64,000 nucleotides of DNA from Diplosphaera chodatii (Eukaryota > Chlorophyta > Trebouxiophyceae > Prasiolales > Stichococcaceae). Under the pieces are notes generated by a model. That model was not told the origin of the DNA. It saw only the letters and a program-made list of their open reading frames with translations, and did not search any database. Below are positions 1 through 12,700 of this stretch, piece by piece. The stretch covers positions 2,666,001-2,730,000 of the forward strand of contig JAALGY010000031.1 of the NCBI GenBank assembly GCA_032358165.1, read 5' to 3'. How positions within the stretch are numbered: the first letter of the stretch is position 1; the number at the start of each line of letters is the position of its first letter. The position numbers and the translations under genes were made by a program.

Positions 1-204
1 AATGCAAGGTGGATGTGAACATGCAATGGGCCATAGGCTCGCAGCACAGCGTTCTGCTGTGCACCAGCTCACTTGTCGCTGCACATTGTTGCCCCTGTGA
101 TCGTCTACGCATGCTCGATGCAGCTCAGGCTGCAACCTGAACAGCAGCATAGTATGTGCTGGGTGTGTTGACCATTGCGCCTTGTGCTGCCCTTTGCAGC
201 GAGC

Positions 205-3200
205 ATGGCGGGTCGCGAACGTGAGATCACGGTGCGCATCGCGTGACGCTCGCCTTAATACGTTGCAAATGCTCGACTGCGCGCCCTGTGCCCTTGACAC
301 AGCAGTGCCGGCTGTCATCTGGCCCCCCATTGCACCAGCGCTTGCTCCATGCCTTTCCGACTTCCAGCACATCATTAGGGACTAGCGTGCGCACCAGTAT
401 CACGGCTCTGCAACATGCAGAGCATCCATCAGGATCGTAGGTCTGACTCTACCCTCGCCAAACATGACTCACTGCCGTTCCCTGCCACTCAGGCTCTGGA
501 GGTGGACGCCTATGCCAGCGTGCAGGACATGATCCATGCAGCCATCGTGCAGCATGGTTCACATGCGACTCTGCGACAGGTGGGGCACAGCGGCCTGCAG
601 TCGCCGGTCCTGGTTTCCGTTATAAACCCTAACGCCTTGCAGGCGCCTGCTTCGCTGTCGGTATCCCCTCGATTGCCCCTGAATGTACAAGAGGGACCAT
701 GCTGCGCTGCAGTCGATCCGTATCAAGTGCATAGGCGGCTGCGTGCCGTAGACTTTGGGTGGTGTGGAGCACATCGCCGACTCTGATGCATGTGGCTTCC
801 CCTGTGCAGATCTACTATGCATGCGAGGAGCGGGGGCGGATCGCGTACAAGCGGTCGGGCGGCTCCCGGCTCATCACGCACAACGACCACTGGAAGAGCC
901 AGATCCGGCACGCGCTCTACACCTCCAACCGCTTTGAAAGGTGAGGGCCTTGCCGAGCTGCTAGACTGGCGGCTAGCTAGGAATGGTCATCCCACACCCG
1001 AGTCCACACTCGCTGCTGCTTAGACTGCTGGTTGAGCCGTGTCAAGCACCTAGTAGCCACCTATGCTGCATGGTCTGTAGCCGAGGGCTGATCTGCAGGT
1101 CGTGTAGGGTATATTCCATTGCACACATCGACATGCTGTGAGTACAAGGCATAGCACACGCCAGCAGGCATTGCTGACCCTCCCATGTGCTGCAGGGCTG
1201 CCGTGGGAGATGACCACTGGGCGATTGCAGAGGCATTTCGTGGTGTCCACCCTGCCACCTGCAAGGTGAGAGTATAGACCCAGGCGGAGTTGTGACCATT
1301 GTTCACTCGGGCCAGCAATACTGCATGTCCACAACCTTTCACCTCCAGGTCCTAGGGTGTGCACTGCAGTGCTCTGCTCAGCCCCGATCATTGGTCGCAT
1401 AATGGCATCTGTCTGCATGTCCAGTCGCAGGTGCACCGTGCCACTCTGCATCGGCGAGTGCATGGTTCGCTCTCTTCGGGGTTCATGTTGGCGCGTGTGT
1501 CACTGTCCTCTGTGTGCATGCAGGTGCTGATCCGGCCGGATGAGGATCCGAGGGGCCCCGCCACGCCGGGGCCCACCACCGTGAAGCTGGGCCCCGTCAG
1601 GGCGGCCTCCCGGCGGCCTCCGCGGCCCGCCGCTGCCGCCGCCGCCGCCCCCGCTGCAGGGGGGTCCGCGGGCGCGTCCTCCCTGGCGCGTCCCCCGCAG
1701 CAGCAGCAGAGGCCGGCGGAGCCGGACTGGGCTGCTCGCAGCGGCACGCCCCAGGCCGCGACGCCCGCGCCGCTGCAGCAGGAACAGCGTTCGGCCTCGC
1801 CCGACTTCTCCTCCGCCACCAAGCGCCGCCGCTCCAGGTAAGGGAATCTACGACGTACACCTGGAGTGGGCTAATTTTGTATGCTTGGGGCGAGCCTATC
1901 CATTGAACATCAATTAATATCCTGCATCAAACGCCCATCAATACCCTTGATCATCCCGCTCTGCAGATACATAGTGCCCTGGTGTGCCCTGATGGGCTGC
2001 CTGTCAGCTGTGGGCTGCTGCCTTTCGCTGCCATGGAGCCTGTCCTGTGATCCTGCCAGCCCACAGGATCAGCTGTGCTGGGGGAACCAGCCTGGTGCTA
2101 CCTGTGGACAGGAGGTAAAGTGGGAGTCAGGCGGTCTGTGCGGGTGCTGTAACAGACCTCCTACTGCATCCTTCGCAGGTGCGCGAGGCCGGCGATGCGG
2201 TTTGCCAGCCCGGCGCCGCCGCTGGCGGGGGTGATCGAGGACGTCGCGGAGGCGACCGCCAGCGAGAGCCCCGCCGCCTCCGCCGGAGCCGTGCGCCGCG
2301 GCGCCGTGCTGTCCCGCCGCAAGTGAGCGATGTTTCAAGGTTCAGGAAGGACTTCGCAGGGCAGCGCATGCCGTTGCAGCTGCTGCAGCTGCAGCTGCAC
2401 GTTATGCTTGCCGCCTCTTAAGAACTCACGGCCACTTCAGTGGTGCAGCCAGGGCAGGGCAGCAAGGCTCGGACCATCGTCAAGTGTCGACCGAATGGTG
2501 TGCCCCCGTTGCAGCGTGGTGGCGTCGGCCCTTGCGCAGCACAGCTCCGGCTATGTGCACACGCCGTACGCGGACGCGTCCGAGGGCGAGGACGAGACCA
2601 GCCACACCGGGGCGCTCAACGGCTGCCGCCTCAGCAGCGGCACCCCCATGCGGGTGCGCCCGAGCCCATGTCCACCAGCAGACGCGCCCGACACAGCTGT
2701 AGCTCACCGTGTTGCCAGCCGCAGCAGCCAGCCGTCCATTGGAATCACTGAATCTGCCCAGCTGTTGGCGGAGCAAGCGGCCGACCTTGCCAGCTCGTCT
2801 GCAGTCATGGCGGAGCGAGCCTGTGCCGGCCAATGGCACCCAGACCTCGGCATGTGCTGTTCTGCAGGCCACAGCAGGCGTCGCCAGCCTGCTGCCGTCA
2901 AACCCCCCGGCATATGCGGCTGTCGTGCGCCATGCAAATCATGCCGCCGCCGCGTCTGCGCCGCTGCAGCCGCGGCTGCCGGACCACCTGGGGGCGTCTG
3001 GCGGCGGCCGCACGGCCCCCTTGGGGCAGGCGGCCGACGACCTGACCTTCAACAGCACCATCAAGGACCGCCTGGCAGGTGCGAGCTGTGTAAATGCCTG
3101 TGCTCGAGTGCTGCATATACGGCACAGCGGCTGTGCTCGAAACCATATTGGAGCTTGCAGGCAGCGAGTGCTGCGTCGAAGGTCACACTCTGCACATGCC

Positions 3201-5073
3201 CAATCAAGAATGCAGCAGGGAAGCCACCACATAGTTCGCCCAGTGCGGTGCTGAGCTGTCACATACATCTGCTGCAGGGCCGGGGTTCCTGAAACGGGCT
3301 GGGTCAGCGGAGGCCGAGTCGCCGCCCAACGCCCGGCTGTACGCCGCCCGCCTGCGGTCGGCGGCCCCGGCGGCGCAGGCGTCGGCCGCCGAGGAGGCGG
3401 CCTGGCCGCCGCGGCCGCAGACGCGGCAGTCGCCCGCGGAGCAGCCGCCGCGGCCGCCGCCGCCCGGCAGGGCCCCGCACCCCAAGCGCGCGGCGGTGCC
3501 CCCGTTCCAGCGGGAGCCGTCGGACGCGCCGCTGCCCAGCGGCCAGGGCACCTCGGCGCTGGCCGGCCCCAGCGTGGACGCCGCGTCAGAGGGCCCCATC
3601 AAAAAGCGCTACAAGGTTGGATTTGTTTGCCGTTGATGCTGGCACTCAGATGATGCTTGCTGTTGATGGTGGCGCTCTGAGAAGCTCTTGCTTTTCGCGT
3701 AGACTTTTGATGGCAGCGTGCTTTGCTGCGGCCCACACATGCATGGAGACGGTTCGTGGTTGTCTGAGCCAGGGGCTGCCGATGCGCAGGCTGCTGCCAA
3801 AGCTGCGGCGGCGGCGGATGCTGCGGCTCAGGAGGTGGACTCCGTGCAGCGCGCAGACTCCACAACCGCCACCGGCACCTACACCGCCTGCGGGTGATGC
3901 TCCGAAGACATACCCCGGCACTCTGTTGCAGGCGATCCGACGTTCCTGTGTTCGATCTATGGCACGCACCTCTGCGCCAGCGGAAGGCATCCTTGGTGTA
4001 CGCTGACGGCTGGCTCCCCGTCGCAGGTCCCTGCTGGCGGCGGCGTCGCGCATGGGGTGCGGGCCCGCGGAGGCGGCCACCGTGCAGCGGGGGGGCTGCT
4101 GGGCGGGCGGGCTACCCGAGGCGGAGGCCGCTGTGCCGGACTGCGACTCGCCGTGCTCGGCGCCATCACGGCGCCCGGGGGACGGCCCCGCCGCCGCCGC
4201 CATGGCCCGCCGCAAAGGTGCCGACACCAGCCATCTCCTGCCCTGTAGATGTGCGAGTCCTCGTCTCCTGTCATGTGACGCTTACAGGGGCAGCGAGTCC
4301 CACCCAGACGCACATTGCACTAGGCGTCTGAGCAGCTGCCAGGCTGTACAGTGCAGCAGTCAGCATCTCGCTCCGAGCATGCGGAGCCATCGCAGTGTAC
4401 CTGCTCTTCTCTCCTGCAAAGGGATGCACTGCAGTGGCTGTGTCTGCCAGCATGCGCGGCACGCAGCTGGCTGCTCGTGCCGGACGCGCTCGCGACGCTG
4501 TTGGTCCCTCGCACAGGCTTGCGGCCCAAGCCGCTGGACCCGGGGCGCCGCCCGCAGGCGGCGCCCGCCGCAGGGGCGCCGGCCACACCCGTCGCAGCGC
4601 TGCAGGGCAGGGCGCACCCGGCCGCAGCGGGCGTGTCGGCGACCAACACGCCCGCCACGGCCACCACCGATGGCGCCACCGCCACGCCCTTCTCCCTGGA
4701 CGCCTCCCAGGTGGGTCCCCATTCACAAGATCCCCAGCAACAAGGGCATGTCAGCAGGGGGAGTGGGGTGTTCGACCTCCGTGCGCTGGTGTGTCGTCAC
4801 GGGCGCTGGCGTCCCGTCCGTGTGCAGAGGTCCCTGCATCGGCAGGTGTCGTCCATGGCGGCTGTTCGGCACCGCCCCTGACTGCCCCGAAAGCTCTGAG
4901 CACTTACAGCATGCCGTGTTTCCCTGCTGCAGGCGGGAGCGTCGAGCGTGGTGCAGCCGCAGCGCGATGCGCATCCAGGCAGCAATGGCGAAAGGCGGCC
5001 AGATGGCGAGCAGGGCTGTGGCAGGGCGCCGGAGCCGCGGCGGCTGCTGCGCAGCCAGGCGCCACTGTGCTGA
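205..5073 (+). CDS. Forkhead-like winged-helix DNA-binding protein, 725 aa, 13 exons
   Basis: Probable nuclear transcription factor or chromatin protein. Exons: 205-231, 493-579, 810-940, 1196-1265, 1524-1837, 2179-2322, 2515-2653, 2868-3078, 3278-3615, 3703-3893, 4027-4217, 4517-4710, 4933-5073. All junctions keep phase and total 2178 nt. Residues about 15-105 form a compact domain. It has YASVQDMI near the first helix, the recognition-helix-like WKSQIRHAL, then GDDHWAIAEAF where forkhead proteins have a glycine-rich wing ending in YW. The rest is Ala/Pro/Arg-rich and looks disordered, with a basic KRRRSR stretch near exon 5's end that could act as a nuclear localisation signal. The spacing recalls the forkhead fold more than linker-histone H15, but that is my reading, not a search result. 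A CAG lies just before the first exon, so a further upstream exon outside the window is possible and the start is only likely. Confidence 0.7.
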
Positions 5074-6736
5074 GGCGGCTCAGACAGGAGGACCTCAGCA
5101 AACACACCATGGTCGCGGCCTAACGCTGCCTTGAGATCAGCGCGTGCAGCTGATGGGATAGGGGGCAAGCCTGCAACATTGCTGTCCGCTGATGCTGGCC
5201 GGCAGGCCTCTGACAGTGGCGCATACACACACCCAACGTAGTACAGCTTCGGACCGTTCTCGTCATCTTTGGTTTCGTTACTGATTTTGTTACGGGTTGG
5301 CATGCCTGGCGCTGGTTTACGAACGGGGGCGCTGACCGGCACTGTACACCGTGTCGGCCTCCATCTGGTTGAAAGGGACCTGCTGAACTGCTGACCCAAA
5401 AGGCACCCGTACCCACTTCCAACAGCCTGCGCATGTTTTGGCTGGCATGAGGGCACCTGGTGCGCCTAGTGCAGCAGCGTGACACCAAAGTTTCTTCCGA
5501 GCCCATCAATCTGGCCGAGGATCGCCGTGGTGCATGTGTGCACAGGCTCCAGGTCACACCCACGCGGTGAACCCAGGTGACTGCACTGCAGGTGTGAGTA
5601 CACAGATTGCTTCGCCGGCGTCAGCCCGAGCGCGCAGCGGGACAGCAAGGCGACGCAGGTCTAGCCGCGAGCCCATCGAAGCGCACTCGATTGTGGCGGG
5701 CGACGGGCGCAGGCCTGCTCGGGTTCCCGTCCAGTGCAGGGCGTCGCAGGAAAGGAACACCAATACACGCTGTGCGCGCTCGGCAGGTGAGGCGGTCATT
5801 TGCATGCGTTTGATCAACTTGATTCTGTGCGGCGGTCTCCCCGTGGTCGGGTGGCAGCTAGTTCTCACCCGACGTCCGGTTGCAGCGACAGTGAAGTCGC
5901 AAGTTTACTACGGCGGCAGGCAGATCACCTGCTTGGCCGCAGGGCCGTTCAAACGGGCGGCTTGTGTCAGCGGATCATTCTCCCTTTGTCCTCGTGCCGC
6001 TCGGCGCCGCCGTGGCCGGTGCAAGACAGCAGGTGTTGTGCATTTGCGGGTGGCTTGACCTGCACCAATAGCACACGACGCGCCGCACGGCTTTCAGGAC
6101 GTCTATCCCCCGCCCCATGGCAGCACAACATGCACAGCCAGCAGGCCCATGCTGCATGCGCGACCGTCAGCCGCGGTCAGCCGCCCGTCCGTCTGCTCAG
6201 TCGGCGAGTCCGCCTTGTCGTCAAGCCTCACTTTCAATTTGGCCACTTCCCGCGCAATATCGCCTCCACTCGACGCGCCCGCCCCGCGGCGGTGCTTTAT
6301 AGGAGTATGGCATATAGTACCAGTCAGCTCTCGACTTCTGCGGCCGCTCGCCGCCAACCGCCGCATGCTCATCCAAAAAGCGCACCACCGTGTTGCCGGA
6401 CAGCAGCGCCCACGGTGCTGACGTAGCCTTGCTGACTGCATGCGCTGCTGAGCATGCCGCCGCTGCGACATGCGATGTACGCTGCATTACCAGGTTCTCC
6501 GGGGGTCGCGGACGCTGCAAACGCCAGCGATGCCAGAAGGCCGAACATTGCAAGCAAGGCCGGGCTCAGGCTGAACCCCCTTCGCCGCTGCAGCGCAGGC
6601 TGCCAGGACCAGGGGACCGCCCAGCAGCCGGGCATGATCCCCGGCGGCTGCCAGCAGCCGCGGGGTGGCGGCATGCGGCATGCATGCAGCTTGGGGCGCC
6701 GGCAGCGGCGGGCCAGCTGCTGCTGACGCCCGCCTG
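5074..6736. other. Intergenic stretch between the winged-helix gene and kinase A
   Basis: About 1.7 kb with no confident gene. It should hold the 3' UTR of the winged-helix gene and the promoter and leader of kinase A. Two weak coding-like signals occur. One is a plus-strand exon pair at 5606-5786 and 5886-6058, listed separately. The other is a minus-strand stretch at 6103-6420, where two adjacent frames look coding (one has GGDIAREVAKLK, the other FLDEHAAVGGERPQK) but no intron fits between them. Confidence 0.5.
5606..6058 (+). CDS. Possible small two-exon gene, start not found
   Basis: Not recognised. Two segments, 5606-5786 and 5886-6058, join in phase through a plausible GT-AG intron (GTGAGG donor, TTGCAG acceptor) and end at TGA. 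The first exon would encode a basic Arg/Ser-rich stretch containing SREPIEAHSIVAGDG. The second would encode a short cysteine-containing tail ending in VVHLRVA. A second frame of exon 2 also looks coding (SEVASLLRRQADHLLGRR), so the frame is not certain. No good start codon is visible, and it could equally be leader sequence of kinase A. Confidence 0.15.
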   Translation: MASPASARARSGTARRRRSSREPIEAHSIVAGDGRRPARVPVQCRASQERNTNTRCARSAGEAVICMRLINLILCGGLPVVGWQLVLTRRPVAATVKSQVYYGGRQITCLAAGPFKRAACVSGSFSLCPRAARRRRGRCKTAGVVHLRVA

Positions 6737-9700
6737 ATGCGCAGCAGCCGCAGCCGCGCAGCAGTGGCTCCGCTGCTGCGCTGGGCGGCGGTGCTGGCGA
6801 TCCTGGCATGCTGCACGCTGCGGGTCAGCACGGCAGCGGCTGCCGGGGCGTCAGACCATCTGAGGCAGCTCCATGCCCTGGGGGCGCACCTGCCACAGCC
6901 AGTGCACGTCGCAGCCCCTTCGCCGGCAGATCCGCCGCCTGCAGCCGGCGCAGGGCCCCGCCGGGCGCTGCGGTCCTGGCAGAGCGCTTTGTCAGCGAGG
7001 CGGCATGCGTGGCGAGGTGCCCTGCAACAACCGCAGCCGCCGCAGGCCCCAGCGGTGGCACAGGCCCACCAGCAGTGGCGCAGCGTGCTGCGGCGGCGAC
7101 GGCAGCGCTGGCAGGCCGCGCTGTGGGCTCTGGCACGGAGCCGAGCGGCCGCAGCCCCGTCGCAGGGCGGCGACGCTCCTGCTAGCAGCGAGGACCACCA
7201 CCACAGCAGGCAAGAAGGCAGCGCACGCCATGTGGCGGCCAGGCTTGCAGCAGCCAGCGTGCCAGTCGCCAGTCGGGCGCCCACCACAGCGGAGGTTTTC
7301 CGCTTGGCAGCGACCGCCGGCGTGTCCGACTGCCCGGCGGGCACACGGGCAATCGCGGTGGCAAAGTTGCGCTTCGTGGGCAGGACAGCTGGAGACGCGG
7401 ACAGCCTGGCGGACGTCAGCGCGGGCATCAAGGCCTGCGCCGCGGACTTGCTGTCCCTCAACAAACTCCAGACCGCTGTGACGGTGGGACCGGCGGCACC
7501 AGCCGACACCTTCAACCTCACGGGCCCAGGATGCACAGGTCGTGAAAGGGGCGTCACAGCAGCACGGCGCCTGCTCCAGAGCCAGGGCAGCCAGACCGAC
7601 AGCTCAGCGGCCCCGCCACTAAGGGCACAGCAGCAGCCACCAGCAGCGCAGTCGCCGCCAGCGCAGCAGGGGGCGCAGCAGGGAACCGACTTCTCAGAAT
7701 ACGCTGCGCTGGACGCAAACCTCACGTACTGTGCATCCACAGCCAGCCAGTCCATCAATTTGGAGGTCCCAGAGTATTCGGCGCATGCGCTGCTGGACGA
7801 CTGCCTCTCCGCACGCAGCCTGACGGTGGGTGACTATCCCTGGGGCGTGACGCCCTGTTGACTGTGGCATCTTCTTGTACGACAAGCGCTCTGGTGCACG
7901 TGCACCCAGCTACCACTGATCGATCTCCCCTTGCCAATGCTGCAGCTGCGGATCCTGACCAACCAGTACATCGTGTTGCCGGCTGCGGCCGGGTACCTGC
8001 TGCCCTCTGGGGCGCCTGGCTATACCCATCCCCGCGGCTTCACTGCGACGATTGGGGTACGGTCTCATCATGGTCATGGCCATTTCCACCAGGCCCTGCA
8101 CGGCATGCAATGCACTTCTGGTCGCACCAGATTGCTTGCATACATGTCGATCAAGCATGCCTGATTGACTCTCACGTAGCCTGAGCCTGTGCAAACGTGT
8201 TGCGCAGTTGCAAGGCGGGCTCGCGGTCGCGCCGTCGCTGCAGCAGCAGACCGCGATGCTGAGCGTGCTGACGGAGCAGCTGACGTCCTCCGCGACGGGC
8301 CTCGCGTCCGTGCGGTGGCTGAACCTCACCTACTGCCCGGTCACCAGGCAGAACACCTTCAACGTGGGCGTCACCTCTGTGGGCCCCACAGCAGCCCTCC
8401 AGCAGGTGACATGCTGCCTTGTTGCATGACCGTCAAATATGGTTTTGGTGTCCCATATTTGTGACTATTTGAACAGCTTGCATCTGGGACACCAAAGTGT
8501 CCTGCCGACAGTCCTGCGGCGGCGTGACTGTCGTCGCAGCAGCTGGCGCTGTGGCCTGCATGTCTCGTGAGGCATCCTGCGGCAGCGGGGATGGTGGCCA
8601 CCTGCTTTGTCACCCACCGTGCAGCGGATCAAGGAGGCGCCAACGCGCATCGCCCAGCTGTGGGACCTGGCCGGCCTGGGGCTCAACTTCACGGGCCTGA
8701 GCGTGGTCGAGACCCCGGGGCTCACGGTGCCGGGGCAGCTCGCCGCTCTCGGCGTGCGGCTGGAGAATTCGACGGCCGTCCTTGAAGGGTGAGCCGACCA
8801 CTCCGCCAGTGGTGTTTGTTATGTTGATACTGTGTCGCGGCAGCTGCCCTCTGTTTTTGTGTCAGGCCAGACCTGCAGTGGGCCTTGCTGCTTGTGTCAG
8901 ACTGATTGACGGCTGGCTGTATCGGCAACAGCCCACAGGGCTTACCATGACCGTTGCCAAGCGACATACTGCTGCAAGAGCACAACGACATTTTCATCTC
9001 CCATGCAGGAGTGGCGACAGCAGCAGGGATGTCCTCTCCTCAGGGGAGATCGCCGGAATTGCCGTGGCAGGAGCTGTGTTCCTGCTCATGCTCAGCGCCA
9101 TTGCAGGTACGTCATGTCACCCTCACTGGCCACTCCTGCAGCCAACTGTGCTTGCAGTCACCCCGCTGTCATCAGGTGTAGACTGTTCAGTGCCATGTGC
9201 AGCTGCTCCTTGAACTCCGACATTTGCAGCATGTCAGACTGGTGGCGTGTTGCACCCTGTTCCACAGTGCTCGGCTACCTGCTGTGGCGGCGGCGCGGCA
9301 GCCGGCGGGCGTCCCCTGCCGGGTCCCCTGAAACGCCCGGCGGCGACGGCGGCAGCCAGGCAGTCGGCCTGGGCAGCCGCAACGGCTCGTCGCTGGACCC
9401 CAAGGTGCTGCAGATGGCGGAGGCGTGGGTGGGGTACACCCCCGTGGACAACCCCCTGCTGCGCGCCGGCAGCGCCAGCTCCCGCGCCCGCCTCATGGGC
9501 GCAGGTGCGCCGATTCAGAGTCCCCAAAGTGCCCCAAATTGCATTACGTTCTGTTCAACGCCCACAGTTTGCCCAGAGGTGTCGTCATCGCCTGAGCAGT
9601 GCTTGGTTGTGTGGCATGAGTGCGGCCCAGAGAGTCTGCTCTCCCTGGTCCTCATAGAAAATCCTGCCCAAGCCCATACATCCCGAAAGGTGACCGCCTG

Positions 9701-12700
9701 ACGGCCGTGCTGAAGACGACACGCGTTGCTGTTTCGCGAGGGGTGCTGGCCCTGCTTGCTGCAGGCGACGACTCGGCGCAGTCCATCGCGGCGCAGGCGA
9801 CGATGGGGCGCACCGACCTGTTCGTCAGCGGCTGGGACATCAGCCCGGAGGACGTGCAGATCTGCCGCAGCTCCGAGGACGGCGCCTCCATCTGCCTGGG
9901 CTCCGGCCAGTTCGGCAAGGCGCGGCCGCCCTCATGTTGAAGACAGTCTGCACTTGGGAGGCCCCTGCCAGATGGGTGCTGCCCGAATGCCTGGGCGATG
10001 CGGTGCAACCGCTGCAGCGCCCCAGCTCTGCATGCTGTCCCCAGGCAGCGCAGCGGCGCTTGCAGCGGGGGCGCGGTCGGAGCACCTGCTGCAGGTGGTC
10101 TGACATGGTGTCTGACATGGTGGCGTGGGGCTTGCAGGTGTACAAGGCATTGCGGGCCGGCGTGCAGGATGTGGCGGTGAAGTTTCTGCACCGCACCAAC
10201 GCCGAGGACCTGCAGAAGTTCATCGAAGTGAGAGTCCCTGCCGCTGCTTGTGACCCATCACAGAGGTCTGAACAGCCCTGAGCTTTGGGCTACGCACACT
10301 ATTGTAGCTGCGCTGCTGTGCACTCAAAGAGCAAGTCAACATGAGGAGGAAGTCACGTGCGGCGCTCACTCCTGCTCTTGGTGAGGCTGCAGGAAGTCAG
10401 CATCCTGAAGTCGCTGAATTACGACAAGAACATCGTGCAGTTCTACGGCGCGTGCATGCGCCCGGGGCAGGACCTCATGCTGGTCACTGAGGTGCGCATC
10501 CTCGTTGGACTCAAACCTGGACCCGCCCCAGCAACCAGATGTCTGTAGCTGTGGGAGTTTATTCCATTGACTCCAGCATTTGTGCAGCTATCACAGCCTG
10601 CTGCGCCCATCCCGTCGATGTGGGGACGCAACACAGGTTGCTGCTGCACCATGTGCAGGAGGCTTGAGGAGACATCAGCATGCCTCCCAACGTTCACTGT
10701 GACTGAAATCCTCGACCCTGTTGGCGCAGTACATGGCGGGGGGCGACCTGCGGGCGGCGCTGGACAAGGACGGGCGGCGGGAGCTGGTGTGGGAGCGCAA
10801 GGGGCAGCAGGTGGCGCTCGACATCGCGCGCGGCATCCACTTCCTGCACTCCCACGACGTGCGGGGGCTGCTCTGCAGTGCTGCCTTGCCGTGGACGACA
10901 GTGGCACCTGTAGCAGCTCTCATGTCGCTTGTGAAGACACGCCCGACTGACGAGCCAGCTGTACATGCATTCCCTCCCGCCCGATGCCGGGTTCAGTGTG
11001 TGGATGGCCAGCCTGCCGCCTTCCACCGCGCCATCGCTGCATAGCCTGCGCTGTATCGGGTGGCAGCTGCAGGACGGCCTGCGTCGGGCTTCTCACGTTT
11101 CCAAGCTCTCCTGCAGGTCATCCACTGCGACATCAAGTCCTCCAACGTGCTGCTGTCCGACGACTGGGGCACCGCCAAGGTGGCGGACGTCGGCGTCGCG
11201 CAGCTGCTGGGCAACTACAACCCCGACAACGTCGGCTGGACGTGCGCTCTCGCACCCCCGCACCCCCCTGGAGCACCCATGCTCCGGCATGACCTGCCAA
11301 AGACACTGCAGGAGAAACCCACAGACACTTGATCTTGCCATACTACACGAAAGCTGTGCGGACGCCAGATGCACGCCATCCTCATGTTGCGTCTGGATGG
11401 TCCGTATTGGGGATATTTTATAGCCCACCTCGAGTGCTTCTGAGCAAGCGTGTCCCCTTTGGCAGGTTCTCGTACGCGGCGCCGGAGCTGCTGCTCGGCC
11501 ACAGCTGCACGTCCAAGGTGTCCCATAGCTCGCATACTCCCGCCCGCCCTGCGCATGCCGCCTTGGGCCCTGCGCTGCGTGCCCCATCTTACTCACTACC
11601 TGTCAGGGCTGGCCAGCCACGAGTGCCTGGCCCTGCTTTCCGTCTGGGTATTCATACCTTCTGCAGGCTCACCTGTGGCACACCGCCGAATCCATGCTGT
11701 CCCGTCCCGCAGGTGGACGTGTACTCGTTCGGCGTGGTGCTGTGGGAGATATGCACGGGGCGGGTGCCGACGCGCGGGCGGCTGGCGGACCCCGAGGTGC
11801 CGGGCGACTGCCCCGCCGACATCCTCATGCTCATCCGGGAGTGCATGCAGGTGAGCCTCGCGCTGCTGCCCAACTGCACTGCTGGCAGCGGCGCAGCCGA
11901 ACTCCGGGTCATGCCGGTTGTTATTGCGGTGCCGGTGACCCTGCGGCTGAGTCCGGCCCGCTGGCCTGCAATGCCTTGTCGAGATTGGCCTTTTTATTGG
12001 GATTATCTAAGCTAGAGTCTTGTCGGGTACCGACCTTGGGTCGTGCAGATTTGCTTTGTGCATCTTGAGCTGATGTTGTGTTGCACCTGTGCACGCAGGT
12101 CCTGCCGGACTCGCGGCCCGACATGAAGCACTGCTTCGACCGAATCAAGGTGCGGCCCCGCTGCGCCCCCGCGCCGCAGACGCTGCCGTAGACGCCAGCA
12201 GCACCTGTGTCCTTGGCTGGTCACTGCACAGCATCGCGGCAGCTTGGCCACGCTGCAGGCTGCCCCGCTGCTCTATTTCACCCCTGGAGCGTCACAGTCA
12301 AGAGGGCGCCATCCGTGACATGCTACAAAGCCGTTCTGCAATCCCGAGTGCCTTTCTGTGCGCACGCAGTCGACGTTCTTCCGGCGCCGCTCGCCCGACT
12401 TCCTGCGCTCGGCGAGCTACAGCGACACGCGCGGCATGGCCGCCGCCAGCTGGGCGGCGCCGCCGCCGCCGCTGCCGCCCCGCTTCCGCTCCGCCAGCTT
12501 CGCGGGGACGGGCCCCGCCGGCGTCACCGCCAGCCAGTCCGGCCCGCTGGCAGGTGCGGCCGCCCCTGGTTCCGCCGGATCGCCCTGATACCAAACGCGG
12601 TGGTGTGCGTGTAAGCACTCGTTGGTCCATTGGCCGTGTGCTTCGTGCTGAAAAGCAGCGTGCTGAGCTGTGCCCGCACTGTGCCAGCGCCTTATCCGCC

